Assembly (NCBI GenBank): GCA_001567085.1
Contig: LMZS01000047.1
Span: 1 to 64,000 of the forward strand
Direction: 5' to 3'
DNA length: 64,000 nucleotides
From: Chloroflexi bacterium OLB15
GTDB taxonomy: Bacteria; Chloroflexota; Anaerolineae; Aggregatilineales; Phototrophicaceae
In this document: positions 34,839 to 45,700 of the stretch, piece after piece
How the letters are laid out: every line of letters begins with the position of its first letter
Numbering within the stretch: position 1 is the first letter of the stretch
Program-made: the position numbers and the translations under genes
Notes under the pieces: model-generated
The model's database searches: none
Told to the model about the DNA's origin: nothing
The model's input: the letters and a program-made list of their open reading frames with translations, nothing else

Positions 34839-35429
34839 ATGGCTGAAGAACCAATGTTTTTTGAGACTGCCGCCCATCTGCGCGCATGGTTGGAAGCTAA
34901 TCATCAGACGGCAGTTGAACTCTGGGTAGGCATGTACAAAAAAAGCACAGGCCGCCCCAGCATCACCTGGTCGGAAGTGGTTGATCAATGCCTGTGTTTT
35001 GGCTGGATTGACGGCATCCGCAAAACTGTTGATGAACACAGCTACATGAACCGCATTACCCCGCGCAAGCACACCAGCAATTGGAGCGCGATCAATATTG
35101 CCAAAGTTGAAGCGCTAACCAAACAGGGCTTAATGCACCCGGCGGGTTTGGCAGCCTATAGCAAGCGCAGAGAAGATAAATCGCGCGTGTATTCCTTTGA
35201 GCAGGAGCAGGAACCAGCGTTCAGCGAGGGAGAAATCGCACAGTTTCAGCAAAATCCCGAAGCGTGGGGATGGTTTCAATCTCGCCCACCCGGCTATCGC
35301 CGCACCTCTACGCATTGGGTGATCAGCGCCAAAAAGCCAGAAACTCGCCAGAAGCGTTTAGCGACGTTGGTTGACGATTGCGCGAATGCTCGTAAGATCG
35401 CCCTGTTAAACTGGAGATCGTCAAAGTAA
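34839..35429 (+). CDS. YdeI/OmpD-associated-like protein
   Basis: A 196-residue cytosolic protein of the YdeI/OmpD-associated family, also called bacteriocin-protection proteins, whose biochemical role is unclear. Signature segments are FFETAAHLRAWLEANHQTAVELWVGMYKKSTGRPSITWSEVVDQCLCFGWIDGIRK (residues 7-62) and RITPRKHTSNWSAINIAKVEAL near 71-92. The C-terminal SRPPGYRRTSTHWVISAKKPETRQKRL near 147-173 follows the family pattern. ATG at 34839 lies 3 bases after the MoxR stop, with AGGAGACTGG upstream, so the two genes are translationally close and probably one operon ending at the terminator 35450-35495. Confidence 0.88.
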   Translation: MAEEPMFFETAAHLRAWLEANHQTAVELWVGMYKKSTGRPSITWSEVVDQCLCFGWIDGIRKTVDEHSYMNRITPRKHTSNWSAINIAKVEALTKQGLMHPAGLAAYSKRREDKSRVYSFEQEQEPAFSEGEIAQFQQNPEAWGWFQSRPPGYRRTSTHWVISAKKPETRQKRLATLVDDCANARKIALLNWRSSK

Positions 35430-35449
35430 TTTCGCTGCTGTAAGCCTAT

Positions 35450-35495
35450 TGGCGCAAAGGGAAGTGATGAATATTGTTCCTCTTTGCGCCATTTT
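35450..35495 (+). terminator. intrinsic terminator between convergent genes
   Basis: TGGCGCAAAG (35450-35459) and CTTTGCGCCA (35482-35491) form a 10-bp stem, followed by TTTT on the + strand. It ends the MoxR-YdeI unit and lies next to the end of the convergent permease gene. Confidence 0.8.
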
Positions 35496-35496
35496 A

Positions 35497-38150
35497 TTAC
35501 TCATATCGCAGCACGTTTGTCACGCGTTCCCGTACTGCTGGCCGCGCGCTCAGGAAAGTTGCCACCCATGCGATCAGCACCGCCGCCGCCATCAGCGCGA
35601 TGGCAACAGGAACAGCGGTACTGGGAATAGGTGTCGGGATGCCAGTCCCCAGCGCGGTCATCAGCGCCACGCCCAATGCGCTTAAGCCAATGCCCAAAAA
35701 CCCGCCCAGCAGGCCAATAGCCGTATTTTCCAGCAGCATAATCCACAGCACCCGCTGCCCTTTTAGCCCGACGGCTTTAAGGATGCCGATTTGCCGCCGC
35801 CGTTCCAGCGTTGCCAGCGATACCGTGTTCGCCATCGCCACCGCCGCCGCCAGCAGTGAAAGCAGCCCGACAATCGTCGGAATGGCGCTAAACTGCGCGA
35901 TCAACCGCCCTAGCAGGCTGTCAATAAAGCTGATATCCAGCGCGATGATCAGCGGGTTGGCGGAAAGATCAAGCAGCACTTGATTTAAGTTTTCCGGCGC
36001 AACTTGCAGCGTAGTCAGGGCGAAATTTGGCGACTGGGTGATGCTATCTGGCGGGATGATATACTGCCCCACGCTGCCAAAAACGCTGCTGGCGGTACCC
36101 AGAACGCCTACCACCTCAAAGCTGTATGTCGCGTCGTTATATTCTAAGGTCAGCATGCTGCCCAATCCGATGCCGCGCTGCTGGGTCAGAAAGTCGTCGC
36201 TGACCAGCATCACCGCGCGCCCGTTATCTTCTGGCGTTAGCGTTCGCCCGGCGATCACGGTGAATGGCGCGGGGTTAGGGTTGGTCGTTTCGCGCGCCTG
36301 AAGCCGCAAAGCGTTGAATATGCGCTGAGCGCGTCTTGGCGCTTCTTCTATCAGCGCTTGCATCTCAGTTTCCGGGGGCGGCGCGCCGTCAATCGCAATC
36401 AGGTTTGCCGAATAGGTCATCGTTTGCGTGGTGTATTCGATGCCCTGCATATTGCTCACTTGCGCGTTGACCGTAGCCTGCCCGATTGCCGGTGACACCA
36501 TGCCTAGCAGCGGGAATACCAGCACGTTGCCGCCAAAGTTTTGTGTCAGTTGGAAATTCAACAGTTCCCGCGTGCCCGCGCCCACAAAGGTGATGCTGCT
36601 CAGCGCAAACATGCCTGCCGCCAATGCCAGAAGCGTCGTTGCTGTGCGGATACGTCGGGAGGACAGGTTGCGCAGCGCCAGCCGCAAATCGGCGATGCCA
36701 AAGCTGGGAAGTTTGCCAACGAACCACACGATCACCCACATGACGCCGACTAGAAATGCCAGCAGCAGCAGGGTGAGCGCCACGCCGATGATTCCGGCTG
36801 GAATGCTGCCCAGAATCCGCCCGGCAATCGCGCCAATGACCACAACCACCAGAATCAGGGTGACGAATACATTCAAGCATCCGGTGGCAGGCAGCGCTGT
36901 CTCATTAGGCCGTAAAATAGTAGCCGGGCGCACTTTATTGGCGGTCAGCACAGGCAAGACGCCGAAAACCAGCGTCACCACTGTGCCTAGCACCATGCCG
37001 TATAGGATAGCTTCAGGATAGATGCGCGCGGGTAAACGCTGCTGCAAGAATGTTTCGCCATACTGATACACGATGCCAGTCAGCAGCAAGCCCAACACGA
37101 CGCCCACAATGCTGCCCATAATCCCTAGCAGCAGCGCTTCTGAAAGGAACATCGCAGCGACCTGCCGCCCTTTCAGCCCAACGTCTTGAGCGCGGCGATC
37201 TCATTGGTACGCCGCCCGACCATCACCAGCATGGTGTTGATGATGCCTACGCCGCCGATCAGCAGCGCGCCCAATCCCATGACCACGATGAATCGCCCGA
37301 TGATATCGCCAGCGATCTGGTTGCCTTCCAGCAGTTCGCTGGAGGTGGTGTAATTTGGCGCGCGGGTTAGCGGCAGTAGTTCACGCGCATATTGCTCGAT
37401 AGTTTCGCTGGGAGTGCTGGAAGGGAGGGCGATGCTGATGGTGTTTGGCTGCGCCGGCACTTGCAGAATGGCCGCGTCGCTGATTGGTAAATAGGCAAAA
37501 CCAAAAAATGAGGCGAACAGGTTGCCAGTGCCTGCTTCAGCTTCAGTGGGCGCGATGCCGGTCACGGTGAACGTTTCTTCTGTGCCACTTACCCGTACCG
37601 TATCGCCAACGCTTAAGCTTTGCGAGGCAGCCAGATTTTGACTGATAACGATGCTGTTTTCGCCTGCCAACGCATCCCTTAGCGTTGTTCCGGCGGGGTC
37701 TAACAGTTCAATCGGGCTGGTCGGCGGGAAGGTTTCAGGATCAATCAGAAATAGGCTGACAAACTGCGGGCGGCCAACGGTGACCGCATCTATTGGCGTC
37801 ACCTGTGATGCTGAATTGAGCGTATATGCGGTGAAGGTGGCGTTGTGCTGCTGCGCCCATTGCTGGGCGTTGGCGACGGCGTTAGGTGTGAAAGTGTCGG
37901 CGTTGTCTGCCGAACTGCCCAGATCAAAACTAAAGCCGCCGCTGCTGGAAAAGCTCAAGGTGATGTCACCGTGATTTTGCTGGCGCACGTTTTCCACCAG
38001 CGAATCGCCAATGGCTAAGCCTAATGAGCGCAGCGCCACCACCGCTGCCACACCGGCAGCGATACAAAAGATGGCGAAAATAGTCCAGCGTGTGCTCCGG
38101 CGCAGGTTACGCGCGGCATATTTGAGGTAATACCACCAGCGGCCAATCAT
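35497..38150 (-). CDS. FtsX/MacB-type ABC transporter permease, frameshifted
   Basis: A large membrane permease of about 884 residues with two FtsX domains. The first part (38150-37173) has an N-terminal membrane helix, a periplasmic MacB-like domain and the start of the first helix set ending RRTNEIAALKTLG. The second part (up to 37152) continues FLSEALLLGIMGSIVGVVLG, then a second core domain and a final FtsX unit with RRRQIGILKAVGLKGQRV. The frame is broken at the CCC 37177-37179 (GGG on the coding strand). One added G restores LKTLGLKGRQVAAMFLSEA, a perfect family sequence. Such permeases need an ATPase partner, and none is adjacent. The export cargo (lipid, lipoprotein or peptide) is unknown. 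Confidence 0.85.
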
Positions 38151-38331
38151 ATAAACTCATTCTCAGGCGTTAACGACTCTGTCATTATATACGGCGAATA
38201 TGCGATCCCGTTGCAGATACTAGCCGCTGATTATGGTGCGATTCGCCGCCGCGCTGCAACCGGTGCTACACTGAACATGACGGGACATTTCTTGCCCTGA
38301 TGCGCAAGGCGAGTGAATTGGAAGGGAAATC

Positions 38332-38658
38332 GTGAAACTCGAAATTCATGCTCCGCAAACTGCTGCTGCCTCTCAGCCAATCCCTGTGCGCGTCGTGCTG
38401 CTGAACGATAGTTACGAGCCGGTGGCGGTGTCTCGCAACAATCTGATTGGGCCGAACCCGCAGGGGCAAGGCATGATCCTGCCGAATGTTGAGCCAACTT
38501 TTGGGCAACCAGAAGAGCCGCTAACGCTGCAACCCTTTACCCTCTACGGCCGTCAGCGCGAAATCGGGCCATTTGCTGGCGGCGATGTTGTGGTCACAGC
38601 AGAATACCAGAGCGATCAGGGCAAACTAACCCAGCAGGTCACAATTAGGGTGAAATAA
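38332..38658 (+). CDS. small beta-rich protein, function unknown
   Basis: A 108-residue protein without signal peptide or membrane helix. The sequence looks like a single immunoglobulin-like sandwich (PIPVRVVLLNDSYEPVAVSRNNLIG near residue 15-40, GGDVVVTAEYQSDQGKLTQQVTIRVK at the end), in the style of inter-domain or ligand-binding beta proteins. I do not recognise the family. GTG at 38332 is used, with GGAAGGGAAATC just upstream. It lies between the divergent permease and the signalling locus, and no function can be inferred from the neighbours. Confidence 0.55.
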   Translation: MKLEIHAPQTAAASQPIPVRVVLLNDSYEPVAVSRNNLIGPNPQGQGMILPNVEPTFGQPEEPLTLQPFTLYGRQREIGPFAGGDVVVTAEYQSDQGKLTQQVTIRVK

Positions 38659-38790
38659 GCCCGCGCAGCTTCTAATTCAGGAAAAATTGGGGAAAATTTG
38701 ATAATCGCCCAAACGACCTTTATAGCGCCTGCAACATTTCCTCTGTATCATTAACATTACACTGTTGAAGCACGCTGGGGTGGGGCGAGC

Positions 38791-39720
38791 ATGAGCAAAG
38801 GGCGCATCCTCGTCGTCGAAGACGACTTTGATATTTCAAATATGCTGAAAATATACTTCGCCTCGCAGGGCTTTGAGGTGCAGGTATGTTCGCGTGGGAG
38901 TGAAGCGCTGGTTGCCACACGCAAACAGCTTCCCAATCTGATCGTGCTGGACATCATGCTGCCAGATATGAACGGCTATGATGTGTGCCGGGAACTGCGC
39001 ACCACAGCCCGAACCAGCCATATCCCCATCATCTTTCTGACGCAGAAAGATGATCGCAGCGACAAAATTCAAGGGCTTGAACTGGGCGCGGATGATTACA
39101 TCACCAAGCCGTTTGATATTGAAGAATTGAAGCTGCGCGTGCAGAACTCGATTCTGGCAGCGACCCGCCAAACGCAGATTGACAGCAAATCAAACCTGCC
39201 TTCTGGCCGCCTGATTGAGGATCATCTGCGCGGCTTGATGCAAAGCAGCAAGCTTTGGACGTACATGGACATCAAAATCAACAATTTTGATGCTTTCACC
39301 GATGTTTATGGCTTTGTGGCTGGCGACGAAGTGATCCGTTTTGTTGCTTTGCTGATTGGCGAAGTTATTGACAGTTTAGGCACCAGCGATGATTATGCAG
39401 GTCATCCGGGGCGCGATAATTTCATAATCGTGACCCATACCCCTGATTATGAAAACCTCAAACAAACCATCATTGATCGTTTCGATGATGAAGTGAAGCA
39501 GCATTATTCATTTATTGATCGTGAGCGCGGCTACATTCTGGTGCCAGATGGCGTGATGGGCGAGCGGCAGGTGCCGTTGATGACCCTCAGCATTGGCGCG
39601 GTATCCACGCGCACGCATCAATTTTCAGATATTCGTGAAATCACCGAACTCGCGGTGGAAGACCGCCGTCGCGGCCTGACCGGGCAAGATAGCAGCGCGA
39701 ATATCCTGACCTCGTGGTAG
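38791..39720 (+). CDS. response regulator with degenerate GGDEF domain
   Basis: A 309-residue regulator. The N-terminal receiver domain (ILVVEDDFDISNML, phospho-acceptor Asp in NLIVLDIMLPDMNGYDVCREL, GADDYITKPFDIEELK) is complete. A GGDEF-like domain follows from about residue 135, but the signature is GRDNF instead of GGDEF (HPGRDNFIIVTHT near 205), and the usual D-x-D-x-FK substrate segment reads DIKINNFDAF. It is therefore unlikely to make cyclic di-GMP and more likely acts by protein or nucleotide binding. It sits 62 bases upstream of the giant kinase, its likely partner. ATG at 38791 is used. Confidence 0.85.
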   Translation: MSKGRILVVEDDFDISNMLKIYFASQGFEVQVCSRGSEALVATRKQLPNLIVLDIMLPDMNGYDVCRELRTTARTSHIPIIFLTQKDDRSDKIQGLELGADDYITKPFDIEELKLRVQNSILAATRQTQIDSKSNLPSGRLIEDHLRGLMQSSKLWTYMDIKINNFDAFTDVYGFVAGDEVIRFVALLIGEVIDSLGTSDDYAGHPGRDNFIIVTHTPDYENLKQTIIDRFDDEVKQHYSFIDRERGYILVPDGVMGERQVPLMTLSIGAVSTRTHQFSDIREITELAVEDRRRGLTGQDSSANILTSW

Positions 39721-39782
39721 ATGAGGGCGATATTCTTCCCGTGCCTTGCCGCCGCTGAAGTCATGAGTTATTAGGATTGACG

Positions 39783-42700
39783 ATGGGGTTGGCAGTCATT
39801 CTTTTTGTTGGCGGTGCGGTGGTGCTGCTGTGGCTGTATCTGTGGGTACGCCAGCGGCAGAAATTAGGCCGCCTTCCTGAAATTGAAACCGCCGTTCAAT
39901 ACGATTCGCCCGGAGCTGGGGCAAACGATGCCGTCATCGTTGCCAGCCAATCTGGGCAAATCATCTTCGTCAACGACAATGCGCGTCAGATATTTGGCCT
40001 TGAAACGGCTGATCTTGACCTTGAAGCTCTGGCAGCATTGGCGCAGCCTTCCGATGTCTTCCTGAATTTGTTTGTTGGCGCGGGGCAGGCGGCCTTTCAA
40101 ATCGGCAGTCGCTGGGTAGAAGGCACGTCGCATCAAATTCCCGCTGATGAAGGCCTGCGCACAGTGCTGGTACTGCGCGATGTTGGCGGTGTTGGCGCTC
40201 AAAGCGAAGTGCTGGATCTCAGCAAAGCCGTTCAAATCGTCTCGGAAATCGGCGAAACCGTCAACGTTAGTCTCGGTGTTGAAACCACGCTGCAAGCTTT
40301 ATTGACGATTGTTCGCAAGGTGATACCCGCCGATGCTGGCGAGATTTGCCTGTGGGATGAGGAAACGCGCACGCTTACGCCGCGTGGTTGGGTCGGCAGC
40401 GCCGCTTACGTGGTTGCCATCTCTGATGCTGGCGGCAAGTACCACGAAGGCGAAGGCATCACTGGTTGGATTGCTGCTAAACGTCAACCACTGTTGGTCG
40501 CCGATAAAAACGCGCCCGATGCTATCCAGCCTGCGCTTCCCAATAACAGCTATAACAGCTTCGTCGGCGTTCCCCTGCTGCTTGGCGAGCGTTTCATCGG
40601 CACGTTTGAGCTTTTTCATACCCGCGCAAACAGTTTTACGCCTGCTGATACAGCGCTGCTTCAGGCAATTGCCAAGCCGATGGCAACCGCCATTTACAAC
40701 GCTGAAATTTACACCGACCAGCAGCGCCGTATACAAGACCTTGCCGGGTTGCAGCAAATTGATTACGACCCTGAAGACCCCGAAACGATTGATTTTGCGC
40801 TGGGCGCAATTACCGAACGTATCGCCGCGCTTTCTGGCGCTGAACAATGCGGCGTGCTGATTTACGATGAGCGGCGTGATGCGTTGGTGGCGCAAGAGCC
40901 GTATCTTGGCCTTCCACACGCGGTTGTTCGGAATTACATCATCCCTGCTGGCGTGAACACGCTCCCCCGCACGCGCCTGCTGAATGGCGACTCGTGGTAC
41001 AGCGACGATCTGCGTATCGAGCCTGATGTAGAAGCGTTGGGCATGGCGCTGCTGGCAAATACCGCCGGCGTGAAAAGTACAGCCGTTGCCCCGCTGATCA
41101 TCGGCAGTCGCAGAATCGGCCTGCTTCAGGTCAACAATAAGCGTGGCAGCAGCGGCTTTAGCCTGCGCGACATAGACAATCTGCGGTTGATGGCTTCTCA
41201 AGTGGCCGTGATTATTGAAGATATGCGGTTGGCGCAGTCTGAGCAGCGGCGGGATACTGAAATGACCGCCGTGCAGGAAATCACGCAGGCTTTAGGCACG
41301 CTAACCCGCGAACAGGAATTTTATGCCAGCGCCGCCGAGCGTATTGCGCGTTTGATGGGCGTGCAATTCTGCGGCGTGCTTCTATACGATGAGAACACCC
41401 ATAATCTGCGCGCGCGGCTTCCTTTTCACGGCTTGAAAGACGAACAGGTTGCCAGCTATCAAATCCCGTTGCAGCCTGACAGCGCGATTGAAGGTATCTG
41501 GCGGCAGGAAGACACGTGGTTTACCAATAATGCGGTTGTGGATAAGGTCATCGTCGGCGCGGGGCTGGAAGGCGTCGTCTCGTCGCTTGGCATCCGGCAA
41601 ACGCTGCTTGCGGTGATGGAAACTGGCGGCAAGAAAGTCGGCATGATTCAGGTGGGGAACCGCCTGGATGGTGAAGACTTCACCGATAAAGATGGCCGCT
41701 TGCTGTATATCTTTGCCGCGCAAATCGCCAGCTTAATTGAGAACACCCGCCTGTTCCGTGAGGCGCAGCGCCGCGCTGAAGAGGCGGAAAGCCTGCGCCA
41801 GATTGCTGAGCTTTCCAACAAGATTTTAACCACCGAAGACAGCTTTTTGCCGACGCTGGCGGTAGTTGCCCGCGTGATGGAAAGCCAGTCTGTTTATATC
41901 AGCGTTCTCGATCAGGCGGCAGGCACGCTGACCACCCCGCCGCGTTATATCTTCGGCGTTGAAATTGATCGCCCGATTGTGGTGAGCACCTACAGCAAGG
42001 GCTTTGAATACAGCGTTGCCATTTCCCGTCAACCGTACTTGAGCAACGATGTGTTAAGCGATAAGCGGGTGCTGCCTGCCTATCGCGATCTGGCGCAGGA
42101 ATTGAATATCCGCCAGTCGGTGCTGGTGCCGCTGGTTGTCGGCGATCAAACGCTTGGTGAAATGGGCGTCACCAATAGCAAGCGTGGGGGCTTCACGGAC
42201 GAAGATATCAAAACGCTTTCGGCTATCGGCGTGCAAGTCGCTTCGGCGCTGGATCGTATCCGCATCTACGAAACTACCGGTCAGAACCTGAGCCGTCGTT
42301 TACAAGAGCTGGACGCGATCAGCCGCGTGAGCAATGAACTGGCGCAGACGCTGGACTTTGAAACCGTGTTGGATGTTGCCCGTTTGGAAGCTGTGCGCGC
42401 TGCCGATGCCGATGGCAATACCGTCGCGCTCTTGCAGCCCGCCAGCGAATGGCGCGAGCCGGAAATGCCAGAATTGGAACGCCGCTTAGGCGAACGAAAG
42501 CCGGTGGAAGGGCTGTCCGATATTGAACTGGCGGCGGTGCGCGCAGGCACAGAAGCAGTCATTGTTGAAGACTATGCTAATTCGGAATTGAAGCCTGCGC
42601 CGGAAGAAGCACGGTCAGCGCTGGCGGCCGCCTTCACCTATGAAGATCAGGTGGTTGGCGTTTTTCCATCTGTACAGCAGCCAGCCCAATCATTTTGATG

Positions 42701-45700
42701 CACGCGCCGCGACTTTCCTGATGACGCTGGCTTCTAAAGCCAGCTTGAGCTATGGCAATAACCTGCGCTATCTCGAAAATCAGGATCGCAGTAACCGCCT
42801 GCGCCGCCGTGTTGAGCAGTTGAACCAGATTTTTGAGCTGGGGCAAATGCTGCAAAGCAATGTTGATCCTGTAACCATGCTGGAGGCAATCGCTTATAGC
42901 ATCCAGCAAAGCTGCGGCTACGACACGGTCGTGATGACCTTGCTGGACGATGCCACCGGCCAACCGGCCTTCCGTCGCTTAGCGCAGGCGGGCTTGCCGA
43001 TTGATGTTTTCGAGGAGAGTAAGGGGCGCGCCATGCCCCTTGCGGCTTTTGAAGAACTTGTCGCCAGAGACACCTTCCGCATCAGCGAAAGCCTGTTTTT
43101 GCCGTTTGAAAAGTTGAAGAAATGGTATGTAGATGGGCTGGAAACCTTCAGCGCCCAGTTTACCGGCCAGCGCACGCTGCACCCGCAGGGGCGTGACCAG
43201 TGGCGCGATGGTGATATGCTGCTGGTGCCAATTCGCGGCGTGACTGGCGAAGTGCTGGGCTTGATGAGCCTGGATCGCCCGCAGGATGGCCGCCGCCCTG
43301 AACGTGGCGCGGTAGAAGTGTTGGAAATTTTCGCGCATCAGGCGGCAGCCACGATTGAGAATAACCGCCTGTACCTGGCTTCGCTGCGCAGCGCCGAACA
43401 GGAAGCGCGCCTGAATGAAGTCATGGAGGCTATTTCCAGCACGCTGGATTTGAACCAGATTGTGGAAGGTGTGGCGCAGGGGGTTCTTCGCCTGCTGCCT
43501 TTCCAGCGCATGACGCTGGCGCTTGTGGATAACGAGCAGGATGGCTTCGATCTGGTACGTGTTTCGATCACGCCTGATAACGCCATCGTCATCGGGCGGG
43601 ATCATGTGCCAACGCTGGACAATACCGCGCAGGGACGTACCTTTACTGACGGTCACGACTATCTATACTACGCAGGCGCCGAAGAAGCTTCCCCTTATGA
43701 CGATCTTCGCACGTGGCAAGCCGAAGGCGAACGCACGACGCTGGTTGTCCCGCTGATTACCGGCGGTTTTGTGCTGGGTTCCATGCACATCGGCAGCAAT
43801 CTGGTCAACGCCTTCGGGTTTGACGAATACCGCCCGCTGATCAAGCGTATTGCCAACCTTACCGCAGTAGCCGTGCAAAACGCGCGCTTGTTCGGTCAGG
43901 CCGTCAATTTACGACTGTTCAACGAGTCGATCTTCCAGTCTATTCAGCAGGGCTTGATCGTACTGGATCGCGCCGGCAAGATACTCATCGCTAACGACTT
44001 TATCCGCCGTCGTTATGGTTTTAGCGAAGATGCCGCCGGTCAGGATTTGTTCACCTATCGCCCTGAACTTAAGCCTGTGCTGCGTGAAGGCTTCAAATCG
44101 GTCATTGATACCATTCAGCCCGTCGAACTGAATGATGCGCGCCTCACGCTCAATAACGAGCCGATGATTCAGAATTTCAGCATCTACCCGCTGCTTTCCA
44201 ATGATTTTGCGCGCGGCGCGGTGGTGCTGGTAGACGATGTGACTGAGCGTACCCGTTTGGAGCGGGATATTGCCGCCCGCAGCAGCCAGCTTGAAGCGCT
44301 CACCGAAGCTTCACGCCGCATCACCGCCGCCCTCGAACGCGATGAAGTCATCACGCTGGCTTTCGATGAAATGCAGCGCGTGATCGGCTACGACTCTATG
44401 AGCGTTTGGTATCGCGAAGGCGATGAATTTGTGATTGAAGCGGCGCGCGGTTTCGATCTGCCGGACGATCCCATCCATGTGCCGATAGATGACTCGAAGA
44501 AACTGCGTAGTGTGGTCGAGCGTCAGCGCGCGCTTTCGGCAGATATCAATCCCAACGACAGCTTGCCCGGCATCCAGTTAACCAAAAGCTGGTTGGGCGT
44601 GCCGCTGGTGCGTCAGGGGCAGGTGATGGGCATGATCACCCTTGCCAGCAACGAGCCGCATCTTTACGACTCGCGCTCAGAACAAGCGGCTGTTGCCTTC
44701 GCCAATCAGGTTGCCGTCGCGCTTGCCAATGCCGATCTCTTTGAAGAAGCGGGCGCGCGCACTCAGCGCCTTAGCTTGCTCAACCGCGTGTCTATGTCGC
44801 TAGCGCAATCTCTGGATATTGAAAATATCCTCGACGTGTCGCTGCGCGAAGTGGCAAATGTGCTGGGCGTGGAAAATGCCCGCGCCTTTATGTTTGAGCG
44901 TGATACCAATCTGGCGCGCGCGGTGGTTGAAATGCCGCGTGGCGATTCGCCGCCTGAAGTGGTGGTTGAGGTAGACAGAGCGCCGATTATGCAGCGCGTC
45001 TGGAAGCGGCCGCAGACCATCATGGTCGAAAATGTAGACGATATCGCTGATGCTGAGCTTGAACTGGAACTGCTTAAGAAAGGGGTTTCAGCTTACCTGC
45101 TCATTCCGATGGCAATCGGCGGCCAGTCGAGCGGTGTTTTCGAGTTGGAAGCCTTCAACGGCCCGCGTAAATTTGACCCTGAAAAGGTTGATCTGGCGGT
45201 GATCATCGCCAGTCAGGCAGCCATTCATATCTTGAACGCCAGTTTGCTTGAACAAACGCTGGTGCGTACTCGCGAATTGGAAACCCTGCTGGAGGCGGCG
45301 CAGGCCACATCTACCACGCTCGATCTCAACGAAGTTTTCCAGAGCGTTGTTCGCCTGACCATGCAGGCGCTGGATGTGGATGACTGCGCGGTGATGATTT
45401 ACGACAACGTTGAAGAACGCCTGATCGTTCAGGTTTCCGGCAATCGCAACGACGATTCTGAACGTATTTTGCCGGCAGGGCTGGAATACGATCTGTTCCA
45501 GTACACCGCTAAAACGCGCGCCCTGCGTGACGGTCAAGTGATCGTCATTCGCAGTGATGAAGTGAATAGCGATCGTATCGAACTGGAAGAGATGCGCAAA
45601 CTGGGGGATACCAGCCGTATGCTGGTGCCGCTGGTGGTGGGCGATGCCAGCATTGGCCTGCTGCAGGTTTCGCTGCAATCGTATACCCGCAGCTTTACCC

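Noticed and set aside
40299-41201. Long minus-strand open frames inside the kinase gene
   Set aside because: They are shadows of a high-G+C coding strand. They show no family motifs, have no start signals and follow the codon phase of the real gene.
42640-42745. Separate start for a second kinase at 42640
   Set aside because: The apparent N-terminus lies in the middle of a GAF domain and no ribosome site is present. One base in the T5 run joins both frames into a complete GAF domain.
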